Positions 1-8,634 of a stretch of 33,839 nt of DNA are shown here, one piece after another (position 1 is the first letter of the stretch; each line of letters starts with the position of its first letter). Below the pieces are notes generated by a model. It was not told the origin of the DNA. It saw only the letters and a program-made list of their open reading frames with translations, and searched no databases. The DNA is taken from the NCBI GenBank assembly GCA_016802835.1, contig JAEVHO010000008.1, positions 1 through 33,839 of the forward strand, given 5' to 3'. Made by a program: the position numbers and the translations under genes. Source of the DNA: Micromonospora sp. ATA32 (GTDB taxonomy: Bacteria > Actinomycetota > Actinomycetes > Mycobacteriales > Micromonosporaceae).

Positions 1-602
1 CCGAGCCGGTGGACGGCCGAGTCGCCGGAGCGGCGGCGGCGATGCGGGCCGAGGAGCGGCTGACGGGCGCGAGGTCCGCCGGCGGGTTCCGGGCGCTGAC
101 GGTACGACTGTCCCGGTACGGCCTGGCGCGCGAGGAGCTGGCCCGGCGCTTCGACGCCCGGCCGGTCAACGTGGCGGCCCGCTTCCTCGACCACCTGCAC
201 GCCCTGGTCGACGAGCACCCCAAGCCGACCTGGGAGACGGTGGTCGGGGCGGACATCGCGCCGCCGGGCTCCCGGGGTGCCATCAAGCTGGGGGAGTACG
301 TCGAGCGGGCGTGGCAGCTGGCCGCGCCGGAGCTGCGCGCCGAGCTGTCGGCCGAGGCGGGGCCGGTGCTGTTGCACGACGCGGCGGTGCTGGCGCGGTA
401 CCGGGCGATGGACCGGCTCTACGAGCTGGCCGATGCGGCGCGTGGTGGGGCGGGGGGCGTGTGGGTGCTCTGCCCGATGGAGGACCCGGCGCTGCTGCCC
501 AAGTTGGACGGTGCGGTGGTGCGGGTGGGCGACAACGAGTGGATCGGGCTGCCGGACGCCTGGGTGGCAAACGCCCACCGCAGCGCGGTGGCCGCCTCCT
601 GA
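1..602 (+). CDS. pglW: C-terminal part of probable BREX-2 serine/threonine kinase PglW (5' end outside window)
   Basis: The frame is open from the window edge (codons from position 3) to the stop at 600-602, so this is the last ~200 residues of a gene that begins upstream; the GTG at 9 is probably internal. The segment has an alternating helix/strand pattern ending in LLHDAAVLARYRAMDRLYEL, GVWVLCPMEDPALLPKLDG and DNEWIGLPDAWVANAHRS. From memory this resembles the C-terminal region of PglW, the large NERD/kinase protein of type 2 BREX, and pglX, pglY, pglZ, brxD and brxHI follow in the same orientation. The kinase domain itself is not in the window, so the call rests on C-terminal resemblance plus context. 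In Pgl systems PglW is a cytoplasmic Ser/Thr kinase needed for phage growth limitation. Alternative: the tail of another large ATPase or kinase of a conflict system. Confidence 0.6.
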   Translation, partial: EPVDGRVAGAAAAMRAEERLTGARSAGGFRALTVRLSRYGLAREELARRFDARPVNVAARFLDHLHALVDEHPKPTWETVVGADIAPPGSRGAIKLGEYVERAWQLAAPELRAELSAEAGPVLLHDAAVLARYRAMDRLYELADAARGGAGGVWVLCPMEDPALLPKLDGAVVRVGDNEWIGLPDAWVANAHRSAVAAS

Positions 603-704
603 CGCCCCGGCCGACGCGGCAACGCCAGCGCGTCCCGAACTGGGCATGGCTGTCGGCCTGGGCCGACGAAACCCGTGCTGAACGGCTTGTCGGGTCGCTG
701 GGCC

Positions 705-710
705 TATGCT
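705..710 (+). promoter_or_regulatory. -10 box of a leaderless promoter
   Basis: TATGCT fits TANNNT and lies exactly 7 nt upstream of the GTG at 718, the spacing typical of leaderless actinobacterial mRNAs. No Shine-Dalgarno sequence precedes that GTG. This favours 718 over the ATG at 706, which lies inside the box. Confidence 0.5.
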
Positions 711-717
711 CTGCCAC

Positions 718-1980
718 GTGAACGAGAAGCAGTGGAGCGGCGTGGACCTGGGCAAGGTGTTGCGTGCCGTCGAGGACGCCGCCCCGGTCGACGCGGTGGA
801 GGCGGTCACCCGAGGGATCGGTGTCGACCTCGATGCCCTGTCGGTGTCGTTCCTCATCGCGGACATGAGCGGCCGGGCTCTCGTTCGGCTGGCCCATGTT
901 CCCCTCGGGGGCCTGGCCGGACGGCGCCGGCAGGACGAGGACGTCGCCACCGTGCTGCCCTTCGACGGCGGGCCACAGGAACAGGCGCTGCGCTCCCAGC
1001 GCGTGCAGGTCAGTCCGCGCGGCGATGATCACCTCGTGCTGGCGCCGGTCACCCAACGGGGCGAGGCGATCGGGCTGCTGGAGATCTCCTTGCCGGTCGA
1101 GCCGGACGACGTCGCCCTGGCCGAGATCTCCCGGGCCGCGCACGCGCTGGCGTTCGTGGTGATCGCCGCCCGCCGGCACACGGACCTGTTCGAGTGGGGT
1201 CAGCGGACCACTCCGTTCAACCTGGCCGCCGAGATCCAGCGCCGGCTCCTGCCCTCCGCGTTCACCTGCGAGGCCGGCTCGTTCACTCTCGCGGCGTGGC
1301 TGGAGCCGGCGGCCAGCATCGGCGGGGACACCTTCGACTACAGCCTCGCGCGGAACCTGCTGCATCTGAGCCTCACCGACGCCGTGGGGCACGGCGTGCA
1401 CAGCGCCCTGACCGCGACGCTCTGCGTCGGGAGTCTGCGGCACACCCGTCGCCGGGGTCACACGTTGCTGGAGCAGGCCCTTGCCGCGAACTCGGCGCTG
1501 ATCGAGAACCCGCCGGGCGGGTTCACCTTCGCCACCGGACTTCTCGGCCGGCTCGATCTGCGCACCGGCGTGCTGAGCATGGTCAACGCCGGGCACCCCA
1601 CCCCGATCCTGGTGCGCGGGGGAACCGTCCAGACCGTCGCGCTGCCGGCCGATGCGCCCTTCGGCGTATTGCGTCAGGGCACCTACCGCACGACCGACGT
1701 CGCGCTGCGCCCCGGCGACCGGCTCATCCTGGTCACCGACGGCATGCTGGAACGCGGCGCCGCCCGCCTCGACCTGTCCACGCGGCTGCCGGGCCTCGCC
1801 GATCTGCACCCCAGGGAGGTCGTCCGCGTCCTCGGCGATGCCGTCCTCGACGTGGCCGGACCCACCCTGCCCGACGACGCCTGCATGCTCGTCCTCGACT
1901 GGCACGGCGAACACGGCGGCAACCGCTCCACCACGGCCGGCGCCGATCCACACCGGGCGAGTGCCCTCCCGTCCGCCTGA
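718..1980 (+). CDS. GAF-SpoIIE (PP2C-type) serine/threonine phosphatase
   Basis: 420 aa from GTG 718. The N-terminal half (about residues 10-160) reads like a GAF-type sensor: alternating strands with LSVSFLIADMSG and HLVLAPVTQRGEAIGLLEI. The C-terminal half (about 170-400) is a SpoIIE/PP2C phosphatase. Metal-binding motifs are intact: SIGGD (D204), TDAVGHG (D221), VNAGHP, LVTDG (D341) and LPDDA (D386/D387). Such proteins dephosphorylate Ser/Thr-phosphorylated partners, often anti-anti-sigma factors, and are soluble. The gene lies 115 nt downstream of the putative pglW kinase gene with its own promoter, so it could oppose that kinase or be an unrelated partner-switching phosphatase. No anti-sigma or STAS gene is adjacent. 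Family call is firm; substrate unknown. Confidence 0.85.
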   Translation: MNEKQWSGVDLGKVLRAVEDAAPVDAVEAVTRGIGVDLDALSVSFLIADMSGRALVRLAHVPLGGLAGRRRQDEDVATVLPFDGGPQEQALRSQRVQVSPRGDDHLVLAPVTQRGEAIGLLEISLPVEPDDVALAEISRAAHALAFVVIAARRHTDLFEWGQRTTPFNLAAEIQRRLLPSAFTCEAGSFTLAAWLEPAASIGGDTFDYSLARNLLHLSLTDAVGHGVHSALTATLCVGSLRHTRRRGHTLLEQALAANSALIENPPGGFTFATGLLGRLDLRTGVLSMVNAGHPTPILVRGGTVQTVALPADAPFGVLRQGTYRTTDVALRPGDRLILVTDGMLERGAARLDLSTRLPGLADLHPREVVRVLGDAVLDVAGPTLPDDACMLVLDWHGEHGGNRSTTAGADPHRASALPSA

Positions 1981-2088
1981 CTGGTCGTCCGTCGACCGTG
2001 AAGCAGGCAAGTTGGGCGGCGCTGGTGGCCCGCAGGGTCTCGCTGGCCGGCGCATCGCCGCCGGTCGCGCCGACGGCGTCACCGAGCA

Positions 2089-2415
2089 TCAGCCCGAGCA
2101 CGCGGCCCCCGAGCGGCTGCGAGCTGCTCCGCGGTCACCTTGGTCACGTCGCGAAGCACCGGGGCGGGTAGCAGGGGAGTGTTTCGGGGCCGAGCTGGTG
2201 GTGGCGGGCCACAGGCCGGCGAGTTGAACGTAGATCTCGCGCTTGGCGGTCGCGTTGCCACGCCGGTTGATGACGTAGCCGGTCAGCCAGACCCAGCCGG
2301 CGTACGTCGGGCGGTCGCAGACCGAGACGACGCGGAAGGTCAGGGCGCGGTCACCGGCGAACTGCACCGAGGCGCGGCCGTCGATCCGGAGCAGGTCGCC
2401 CGGTTCCGGTCGCAC
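2089..2415 (-). CDS. Small hypothetical protein downstream of the DivIVA-like gene
   Basis: About 108 aa. The frame stays open much further upstream, but the convincing protein begins at GTG 2415, five bases after the TAG of the upstream DivIVA-like gene, and reads VRPEPGDLLRIDGRASVQF. The core (FRVVSVCDRPTYAGWVWLTGYV, then REIYVQLAGL) looks like a small beta-rich domain with conserved aromatics; the last ~35 residues are low-complexity and basic. I do not recognise a named family. Its placement implies co-transcription and translational coupling with the upstream gene. It converges on the phosphatase gene, leaving a 108-nt gap with no clear terminator. Confidence 0.55.
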   Translation of the reverse strand: MRPEPGDLLRIDGRASVQFAGDRALTFRVVSVCDRPTYAGWVWLTGYVINRRGNATAKREIYVQLAGLWPATTSSAPKHSPATRPGASRRDQGDRGAARSRSGAACSG

Positions 2416-2417
2416 GG

Positions 2418-2696
2418 CTACCAGGGCCCTTCGTTGGGTGGGCGGCACTCGCGGGCGTGCATGGTCTGCCAGTCGCGCAGCGCCCGCTTGAGCCGGTCGT
2501 TCTCCTGGTCGAGCAGGCGTACCCGCCGGTGGAGGTCGGTCAGCTCGTCGGCGAGCTGGGCCTGGAACTGGCGTACCTGATCGGGGTCGACGCCACGGCG
2601 GCGCGGGTCGAACGTGCGGGTCCGCACCTCGTGCGGGGTCAACCGGGCCGGTTGGCCGGTCCCGTAGAGCTGGCCGGATCGATACACCTGGGCCAC
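2418..2696 (-). CDS. Short DivIVA-domain coiled-coil protein
   Basis: 92 aa, GTG start at 2696 preceded by a purine-rich ribosome site (GGAAAGGA). Residues about 20-50 hold the DivIVA-type N-terminal signature (LTPHEVRTRTFDPRRRGVDP, then QVRQFQAQL), followed by a coiled coil (LADELTDLHRRVRLLDQEND) to about residue 80. Full DivIVA/Wag31 proteins are 250 aa or more and recruit polar growth machinery; this one keeps only the membrane-binding-like head and one short coil, so it is probably a small paralogue rather than the essential DivIVA. It heads a two-gene minus-strand unit with the next small gene. No link to BREX is evident. Confidence 0.75.
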   Translation of the reverse strand: MAQVYRSGQLYGTGQPARLTPHEVRTRTFDPRRRGVDPDQVRQFQAQLADELTDLHRRVRLLDQENDRLKRALRDWQTMHARECRPPNEGPW

Positions 2697-3008
2697 GTCG
2701 GTCCTTTCCGGGGCAGGCGGGAGCGCGGAGGGTCGATGCGGTGGGTCTGGAAGGGCGGGCCGTCCGCATGCCGGCCGCGGGCGGCCCGCCCGCTCCGCCG
2801 CCGCAGCTCTGTTCAGCGGTACGACAGCGGAGCAGTCCGGTGGGTCGGGACGGGCGCGCGCACCCGCCCCGACCAGGGGGATGAGCCGAACTCGTTGCCA
2901 CGCGAGGACCGGCTCAACCCCAACTTAACTAGGGAACACAGGGAAGTCAAAGAACATTGTTGAGCTATTCGAGTTGTGATCGAATCGGGTTGCCACGCGA
3001 GGAGTGAC
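2697..3008. promoter_or_regulatory. Divergent intergenic region with candidate GntR operator
   Basis: This 312-nt gap separates the minus-strand DivIVA-like gene from the plus-strand GntR gene and must hold both promoters. The right third is AT-rich compared with its surroundings (about 2920-2990). It contains a perfect inverted repeat ATTCGA-N7-TCGAAT at 2967-2985, about 24 nt before the GntR start, which is a plausible autoregulatory operator. No ORF or RNA gene is recognisable. Confidence 0.4.
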
Positions 3009-3248
3009 ATGCCCGAATCAGCTGGATATCTACGCATCGCCGACGACGTGATGGCCGACGTCAGGTCGGGGAAGCTCAAGCCAGGGGACCGGCTCCCCTC
3101 GGTCGCCGAAACCCGTGCGGGCTACAGCGTCAGCTACGGGACCGTGCAGTTGGCCTACGTCCGCCTCGAAGCCCTGCGGGTGATCCGCCGGCAGCAGGGC
3201 AAGGGCGTCTTCGTCACCGATCCGAAGACCTGGATGCGCGAGCCCTGA
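3009..3248 (+). CDS. Mini GntR-family transcriptional regulator (winged helix only)
   Basis: 79 aa from ATG 3009, chosen because GAGGAG lies 4 nt upstream; the GTG at 2976 has no such site. The protein is only a GntR winged helix: YLRIADDVMADVRSGKLKPG (helix 1), LPSVAETRAGYSVSYGTVQLA (helix-turn-helix) and VIRRQQGKGVFV (wing). It lacks the usual C-terminal ligand-binding domain, as short GntR proteins of actinomycete mobile elements often do. It probably acts as a repressor of itself or neighbours; the inverted repeat at 2967-2985 is a candidate site. It is followed after 47 nt by the XRE-ImmA gene. Confidence 0.8.
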   Translation: MPESAGYLRIADDVMADVRSGKLKPGDRLPSVAETRAGYSVSYGTVQLAYVRLEALRVIRRQQGKGVFVTDPKTWMREP

Positions 3249-3280
3249 GTTGCATGCGCGCACGCAGTCGCGCGCTGATG

Positions 3281-3293
3281 TGCGATTATCGCA
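3281..3293 (+). promoter_or_regulatory. Perfect palindrome at the XRE-ImmA promoter/start
   Basis: TGCGAT-T-ATCGCA is a perfect 6+1+6 inverted repeat ending 2 nt before the ATG at 3296, and it covers the position expected for a leaderless -10 element. It is a strong candidate operator for the helix-turn-helix protein encoded immediately downstream, giving negative autoregulation. Confidence 0.5.
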
Positions 3294-3295
3294 CC

Positions 3296-4393
3296 ATGGC
3301 TGACGAGTTGGCATGGGGCGAGATCGGCGAGCGAGTGCGTCAGGCACGCCTGTCCGTGGCCATGTCCCAGCAGGATCTTGCCGCCGCCGTCGGTCTTGAC
3401 CGCACCATGTTGGCAAAGGTTGAGGCCGGCACCCGGCGGTTGGACGGCCTGGAGTTGGCACGACTTTCCCGGGCGCTGCGGATCTCGATGGATTACTTGA
3501 TCAGGCCCCGGCCGGCGGTGCTGTCTCGGCGGGCGGTGCCGTTGACGGAGGACAGCGACACCGAGGCGGCTCGATCCTCGGAGCGGCTGGAAATTGCCTT
3601 GGTCGAGTGGCTACGCAACGTGCAGCAGCTCACAGCCCTCGGCATGCTGAACCTCCAACCGCTGCTTCGCTACGTACACCCTGTGGCGTCCGAGGCGGAC
3701 GCGCGGCTTGCGGCTCAATGGGTACGCCGGCAGCTCGGGTTGGGCGACGGACCGATCGACAGCCTCATGGAGGTCTGCGAACGCGCGGGCCAGTGGGTCC
3801 TGGTCACGGATCTGCCGGGCGACGGCGCGTCGCTGGTCGAGGGCGACATCGCCGTCGCGGTGGTGAGCACGAAGGGCGATCCGGGAAGGCGGCGTGCCAC
3901 GGCCGCCCACGAGCTGGGTCACCTGATCATCGGGGACGAGTATTCGAGCGACCTCGGGGTGCATGCCTCCCGAGCGGACCGCGAGGCGGCCATCGACGCG
4001 TTCGCCGCCGAGCTGTTGCTACCGGAGCAGGTGGTTGCGGGCGCGTCAGGCGATGGTCCGCTGTCTCGGGACCAGCTGATCGGCCTCGCGGCTCGGTACC
4101 GTACCTCCTGGTTGCTGGCGCTGCGGCAGGCCGAGCAGGCGAGGACGCTCGATGCCGCCACCCGGCGGGCCTGGAGTCAGACGCGTCCGACCCGGGTGGA
4201 GTTCATGGAGGCGCTCGGCTGGGCGCCCCAGCCCGACCTGGAAGCGGTGCGGGTGCCACCGGGCTACGCGCATGCGGTGACGCAGGCGTGGCGGACGCAC
4301 CGGATCACGAGCGTCCGCGCAGTCGAGCTGATGCACGGGCAGATCACCGAGGCCGACCTGCCCGAGGACGACGAGTCGGAGATCGCGCCGTGA
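3296..4393 (+). CDS. XRE-family regulator fused to ImmA/IrrE metallopeptidase
   Basis: 365 aa from ATG 3296. Residues about 8-65 form an XRE/Cro helix-turn-helix (IGERVRQARLSVAMSQQDLA, then VGLDRTMLAKVEAGTRRL). From about 120 on it is an ImmA/IrrE (COG2856) domain with the zinc motif HELGH (H205, E206, H209) and the downstream AFAAELLLP stretch that completes the fold. Such proteins bind DNA as repressors and relieve repression by proteolysis; they act as antitoxins or regulators of mobile elements and defence genes. The stop overlaps the GTG of the PIN-like gene by 4 nt (GTGA at 4390), so the two are translationally coupled. This is the layout of HTH-COG2856/PIN toxin-antitoxin-like pairs. 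What it regulates is unproven; pglX starts 67 nt after the pair. Confidence 0.85.
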   Translation: MADELAWGEIGERVRQARLSVAMSQQDLAAAVGLDRTMLAKVEAGTRRLDGLELARLSRALRISMDYLIRPRPAVLSRRAVPLTEDSDTEAARSSERLEIALVEWLRNVQQLTALGMLNLQPLLRYVHPVASEADARLAAQWVRRQLGLGDGPIDSLMEVCERAGQWVLVTDLPGDGASLVEGDIAVAVVSTKGDPGRRRATAAHELGHLIIGDEYSSDLGVHASRADREAAIDAFAAELLLPEQVVAGASGDGPLSRDQLIGLAARYRTSWLLALRQAEQARTLDAATRRAWSQTRPTRVEFMEALGWAPQPDLEAVRVPPGYAHAVTQAWRTHRITSVRAVELMHGQITEADLPEDDESEIAP

Positions 4394-4938
4394 GTCTGCC
4401 GGCGCAGCCGACCAACCTCCTCGTTCTCGACACCATGGTGCTCAGCCACTTCACGCTCGCCGACCGGTTGGACGTCCTGCAGGATCTGCTGATCGATGCC
4501 GAGTGCTGGACGACCCAGGTGGTCCTGGAGGAACTACGCGCAGGGCCGGCCGCACGCCCGGAACCCGTCTCCGTAGCCGAGGACGGCTGGCTGCGGCTCG
4601 CCCGGCTCGACACGCTCGACGAGATTCGTTGCTTCACGAAGTGGACCGGGCTGCTTGGTTCGGGAGAGCGCGACCTCGGGGAAGCCTCGGTGATCGCCGC
4701 CGCCGAACTGCGCCGGGGTATAGCGATCACCGACGACCGGAATGCGACGCAGGTCGCGCGGCACCACGGAGCGCGGGTCCACGGCACGATCTGGCTGCTG
4801 GCGGCTGCTTGCCGGGACGGTAAGCAGACCGAGACGGCTGCCGGGAACCTCATCGAAGCGCTCAGGACGACCGGAGCCCGCATGCCGTGCTCCGGTGCAG
4901 AGTTCCCGGCCTTCGCACGTAAGTACAACCTGCTTTAG
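4390..4938 (+). CDS. PIN-like nuclease domain protein, partner of the XRE-ImmA protein
   Basis: 182 aa from GTG 4390, overlapping the preceding stop by 4 nt. PIN signatures are in order: LLVLDTMVLSHF (D14), QVVLEELRAG (E47/E48), SGERDLGEASVIAAAEL (E98) and IAITDDRNATQVA (D115/D116). All acidic residues needed for Mg-dependent RNase activity appear present. The order, regulatory protease first and nuclease second, matches toxin-antitoxin-like pairs in which the HTH-peptidase controls the PIN protein. The predicted toxin role is by analogy. A larger VapC-like protein unrelated to BREX function is the main alternative; a regulated effector inside the BREX locus is also possible. Confidence 0.75.
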   Translation: MSLPAQPTNLLVLDTMVLSHFTLADRLDVLQDLLIDAECWTTQVVLEELRAGPAARPEPVSVAEDGWLRLARLDTLDEIRCFTKWTGLLGSGERDLGEASVIAAAELRRGIAITDDRNATQVARHHGARVHGTIWLLAAACRDGKQTETAAGNLIEALRTTGARMPCSGAEFPAFARKYNLL

Positions 4939-4973
4939 CGGTCCTGACGGATTCTCGACCTGACGGACGGCGG

Positions 4974-4991
4974 CGTCCCGTCGGCGGGACG
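4974..4991 (+). promoter_or_regulatory. Hairpin/palindrome in the pglX promoter
   Basis: CGTCCCG-TCGG-CGGGACG is a perfect 7-bp stem with a 4-nt loop, ending 2 nt before the -10 box of pglX (4994-4999). It may be an operator over the promoter spacer or a short terminator for the upstream PIN gene (stop at 4938). No T-tract follows, so the operator reading is slightly preferred. Confidence 0.35.
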
Positions 4992-4993
4992 GC

Positions 4994-4999
4994 TAGAGT
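4994..4999 (+). promoter_or_regulatory. -10 box of leaderless pglX promoter
   Basis: TAGAGT fits TANNNT and lies 6 nt before the GTG start of pglX at 5006, with no Shine-Dalgarno sequence between. The pattern matches that before pglY (16326) and the phosphatase gene (705). Confidence 0.5.
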
Positions 5000-5005
5000 C
5001 ATCGC

Positions 5006-8000
5006 GTGATCGACCGGAAGCTGCTCTTGTCCGACCTGCAGAAGCAGGTCAAGAACCTGGAAAAGGACCTGCGGGAGCAGGCCGAGTCGGTCGAGGAGGT
5101 GCGCCTCCGCCTGCGTGGCGAGTACGACCACGCCTTCAAGGTCGGACGTACCGCCGCCACCTGGGCGGCCTGGCGGGACGAGCGGGTCACCCAGGTCGCC
5201 GTCGCCTGGGTGCTCGGCACCGTTTTCGTACGCTTCTGCGAGGACAACGGCTTGCTGCCCGACCCGTACCTGGCCGGGGCGGGGGACCGGCTGGTGCTGG
5301 CCGAGGAGGCCGAGGCGCAGTTCTTCCGCGACCGGCCCGAGGAAACCCTGCGTGGCTGGCTTGAGCAGGGCTTCGACGCCATCGCCAGCACCCAGGCCGG
5401 CAAGTCACTGTTCGACAAGCGGCACAACCCGCTCTACCAGATCCCGCTGTCGCACGACGCGGCCAAGGAGCTGATCGGCTTCTGGCGCCGGCGCGGCGAG
5501 ACCGGCGGCCTGGTCCTCGACTTCACCGACCCGGAGTGGGACACCCGCTTCCTCGGCGACCTCTACCAGGACCTCTCCGAGGCGGCCCGCAAGACCTACG
5601 CCCTGCTCCAGACGCCGGAGTTCGTCGAGGAGTTCATCCTCGACCTCACGCTTACCCCGGCGATCGATGAGTTCGGCCACGACGTGATCAAGATGATCGA
5701 CCCCACCTGCGGCTCGGGCCACTTCGTCCTCGGTGCCTTCCACCGCCTCCTCAAGGAGTGGGAGCAGAACGCCCCCAACCGCGACCCTCGCGAGCGAGTA
5801 CGCCTCGCCCTCGACGCGGTGCACGGGGTAGACATCAATCCCTTCGCCGTAGCCATCGCCCGCTTCCGCCTCCTGGTCGCCGCCCTCCGGGCCAGCGGGG
5901 TCAAGACCCTCGCCGACTCGGCAGGGTACGTCTTCCCCATGCACCTCGCCGTCGGTGACTCCCTGCTCAAGCGACGGCAAGACACGCTTCCCGGCACAGA
6001 TCCGAACGGGGACGCGATGGCGGAGTTCGCCTACGCGACCGAGGACCTCAAGGACTACCCTGCATCCTCAGCCCGGGCCGCTATCACGTCGTGGTTGGCA
6101 ACCCGCCCTACATCGCCGTCAAGGACAAGGGCCTCAACGAGGCCTACCGCGAGATGTACGACGCCTGCTCCGGCAAGTACGCCCTGTCGGTGCCGTTCGC
6201 GCAGCGGTTCTTCCAGCTCGCCAAGCCCGGCGACGGCGACGGTAAGGGAGCCGGGCACGTCGGCCAGATCACCGCGAACTCGTTCATGAAGCGCGAGTTC
6301 GGCAAGAAAATGATCGAGAAGCTGTTCGCCGTCGAGGTTAACCTGACCAATGTCATCGATACCTCTGGTGCCTACATCCCTGGCCACGGCACGCCGACTG
6401 TCATCTTGATAGGCCGCAACACCAACCGTGGCCGAGCGGGCACGATCCGGACCATCATGGGCATCCGCGGCGAGCCCAGCGCCCCGGTCAACCCGCGCGA
6501 CGGCTTCGTCTGGCAGGCCATCGTTGGTCAGGTCAACCGCCCAGGCTCCGAGAGTCAATGGGTTACCGCCGCCGACACCCCACGCTCGAGCTTGGCAGCC
6601 TTCCCTTGGAGCCTGAGCGGTGGCGGCGCGGGTGACGTGATGGGCGTTATCGAGTCAGGCAAGGTCACTCTCGACCACATGTTGTCCGCCTCGGGCTTTG
6701 CGGCGATCACGGCAGAAGACGACGCCTTTTTCCTTCCTTACGGCAGTTCGGCGAAGGTGGAGGCCGTTCGGTCGGTGGTGACAGGCGACGTGGTTCGTGA
6801 TTATCAGACTGAGCCCGATGTCCTGAGTGTTTGGCCATACGACGACGACTTGCGGACCCAAGCAATAGGGGCGCTTCCGGAGACTTACAGGCATCTCTGG
6901 CCCAACCGCCGGGTCCTGCAACGACGAAAGCGTTTCGGTACGCTCATCGAAGACATACCGTCATTGCAGTGGCACGAGTACGGGGAACTCTACCGCGACA
7001 AGCTGCGGACGCCATTGTCCGTGGTGTTTGCGTTCGTCGCAACGCATAACCACTTTGTGTTGGACCGTGGTGGCAAGGTCTTCAATCGAACCGCCCCCGT
7101 GATTAAGCTGACCGACGGGGCATCGGAGGCCGATCACCTTCAGTTGCTAGGTCTGCTCAACAGTTCGACCGGCTGCTTCTGGCTAAAGCGAGTCAGTTTT
7201 GATCGAGGCAATGGTGGAATCGGTGGCGGGATCGCTAGCGAGGACTGGGAACGGTTTTACGAGTTTACTGGTACCAAGCTGCAGGAGTTTCCGCTGCCGT
7301 CGGCGTACCCCCTTGAACTGAGCCGGGAGATCGACGGCCTGGCGCAGCGGCTCGCCACGGTGACCCCGGCGGCGGTCGCGGCTTCTGGGGTGCCGACCCG
7401 CGAGCGGCTGGCTGCCGCGCGCGATGAGTGGCACTCGGTCCGGGCGCGGATGGTCGCGTTGCAGGAGGAGTTGGACTGGCAGGTCTATTCGCTCTACGGG
7501 TTGCTGGACGAGGAGTTGATCGCCCCGGCCGGCTTGGTGCCGGAGTTGAAGCTGGGGGAGCGGGCGTTCGAGATCGTGCTCGCCCGCAAGGTGGCCGCCG
7601 CTGAGGCGGAGACGCAGTGGTTCGCGCGGCACGGGTCGACGCCGATCACGGAGCTGCCGGGGCACTGGTCGGACGAGTACCGGACGATGGTGGAGCGGCG
7701 GATCGCGGTCATCGAAGGCAACCGCAACATCGGGCTGATCGAGCGGCCGGAGTGCAAGCGGCGTTGGGCCAGCGAGGGCTGGGACGCGATGCAGGCGAAG
7801 GCGCTGCGCGACTGGCTCCTCGACCGGTGTGAGGCGCGTGAGCTGTGGTACCAGCACGTCGACGGGTTGGAGCAGCCGCGCCCGCTGACCACCGCCCAGC
7901 TCGCCGACGAGCTGCGCCGCGACGACGACGTGCTCACCGTCGCCAACCTCTACGCGCCCGGTCAGGATCTCAGCAAGGTGATCGCCGGCCTGGTCGCCGA

Positions 8001-8583
8001 CGAGCACTTGCCGCATCTGGCCGCGCTGCGCTACAAGGACTCCGGCCTGGCCAAGCGCGCCGACTGGGAGCAGGTGTGGGACCTGCAGCGGCAGGAGGAT
8101 GCGCTGCCCGACGAGGCGGCGAGGCGGGAGTTCCGCAAGGGCATCCCGGTGCCGCCGAAGTACACCTCGGCGGACTTCCTCAAGACCAGCTACTGGCGGC
8201 ACCGGGGCAAGCTCGATGTGCCCAAGGAGCGGTTCGTCTCGTACCCGGGTGCCGGCCGTGACGGTGACCCGTCGCTGCTGGTCGGATGGGCCGGCTGGGA
8301 CCACCGCGAGCAGGCCCAGGCCCTGGCCACCCTGATCGTCGCCCGCGAGCAGGAGGACGGCTGGGCCGCCGACCGGCTACTTCCGCTGGTCGCGGGGTTG
8401 CGCGAGATCCTTCCCTGGGTACGCCAGTGGCACGGCGAGTTCGACCCGGAGTGGGGTGCCTCGCCGGCCGACATCTACGCCGGCTTCCTCGCCGAGACCA
8501 CCAACCGCCTCCACCTCACCAACGACGCGCTCACCTCGTGGCGCCCGGCCAAGGCCACCCGTGGCCGTAGAGCGAAGCAGTGA
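5006..8583 (+). CDS. pglX: BREX-2 adenine-specific DNA methyltransferase PglX (one apparent -1 frameshift)
   Basis: PglX is the N6-adenine methyltransferase of Pgl/BREX-2. The start GTG 5006 gives the coiled N-terminus IDRKLLLSDLQKQVKNLEKD. The SAM-binding motif DPTCGSGHF begins at D232 and the catalytic NPPY follows at about N366, then a long target-recognition/specificity region ends at 8583. The two motifs lie in different frames: the first runs past KDYP at 6060, the second resumes at 6061 as CILSPGRYHVVVGNPPY. Adding one base at about 6058-6061 restores a continuous ~1192-aa protein, the normal PglX size. As written, translation ends at 6289 before the catalytic domain is complete. There is no long homopolymer here, unlike the G-tract behind pglX phase variation in Streptomyces coelicolor, so this is either a sequencing error or an inactivating deletion. 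Family call is firm. Confidence 0.92.
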
Positions 8584-8634
8584 ACAGAGCAGCGGGCGTC
8601 GCTGTCTACCCTTCCCGCACGTCAGGAGCCGAGA

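Noticed and set aside
283..2082. Minus-strand open frame of 599 codons opposite the phosphatase gene
   Set aside because: Antisense shadow of the SpoIIE gene: composition is skewed, no motifs, and it crosses two plus-strand genes.
6058..6061. Programmed ribosomal frameshift or homopolymer phase variation in pglX
   Set aside because: There is no slippery heptamer or long run and no downstream pseudoknot evident; similar indels in four other genes favour error or plain mutation.
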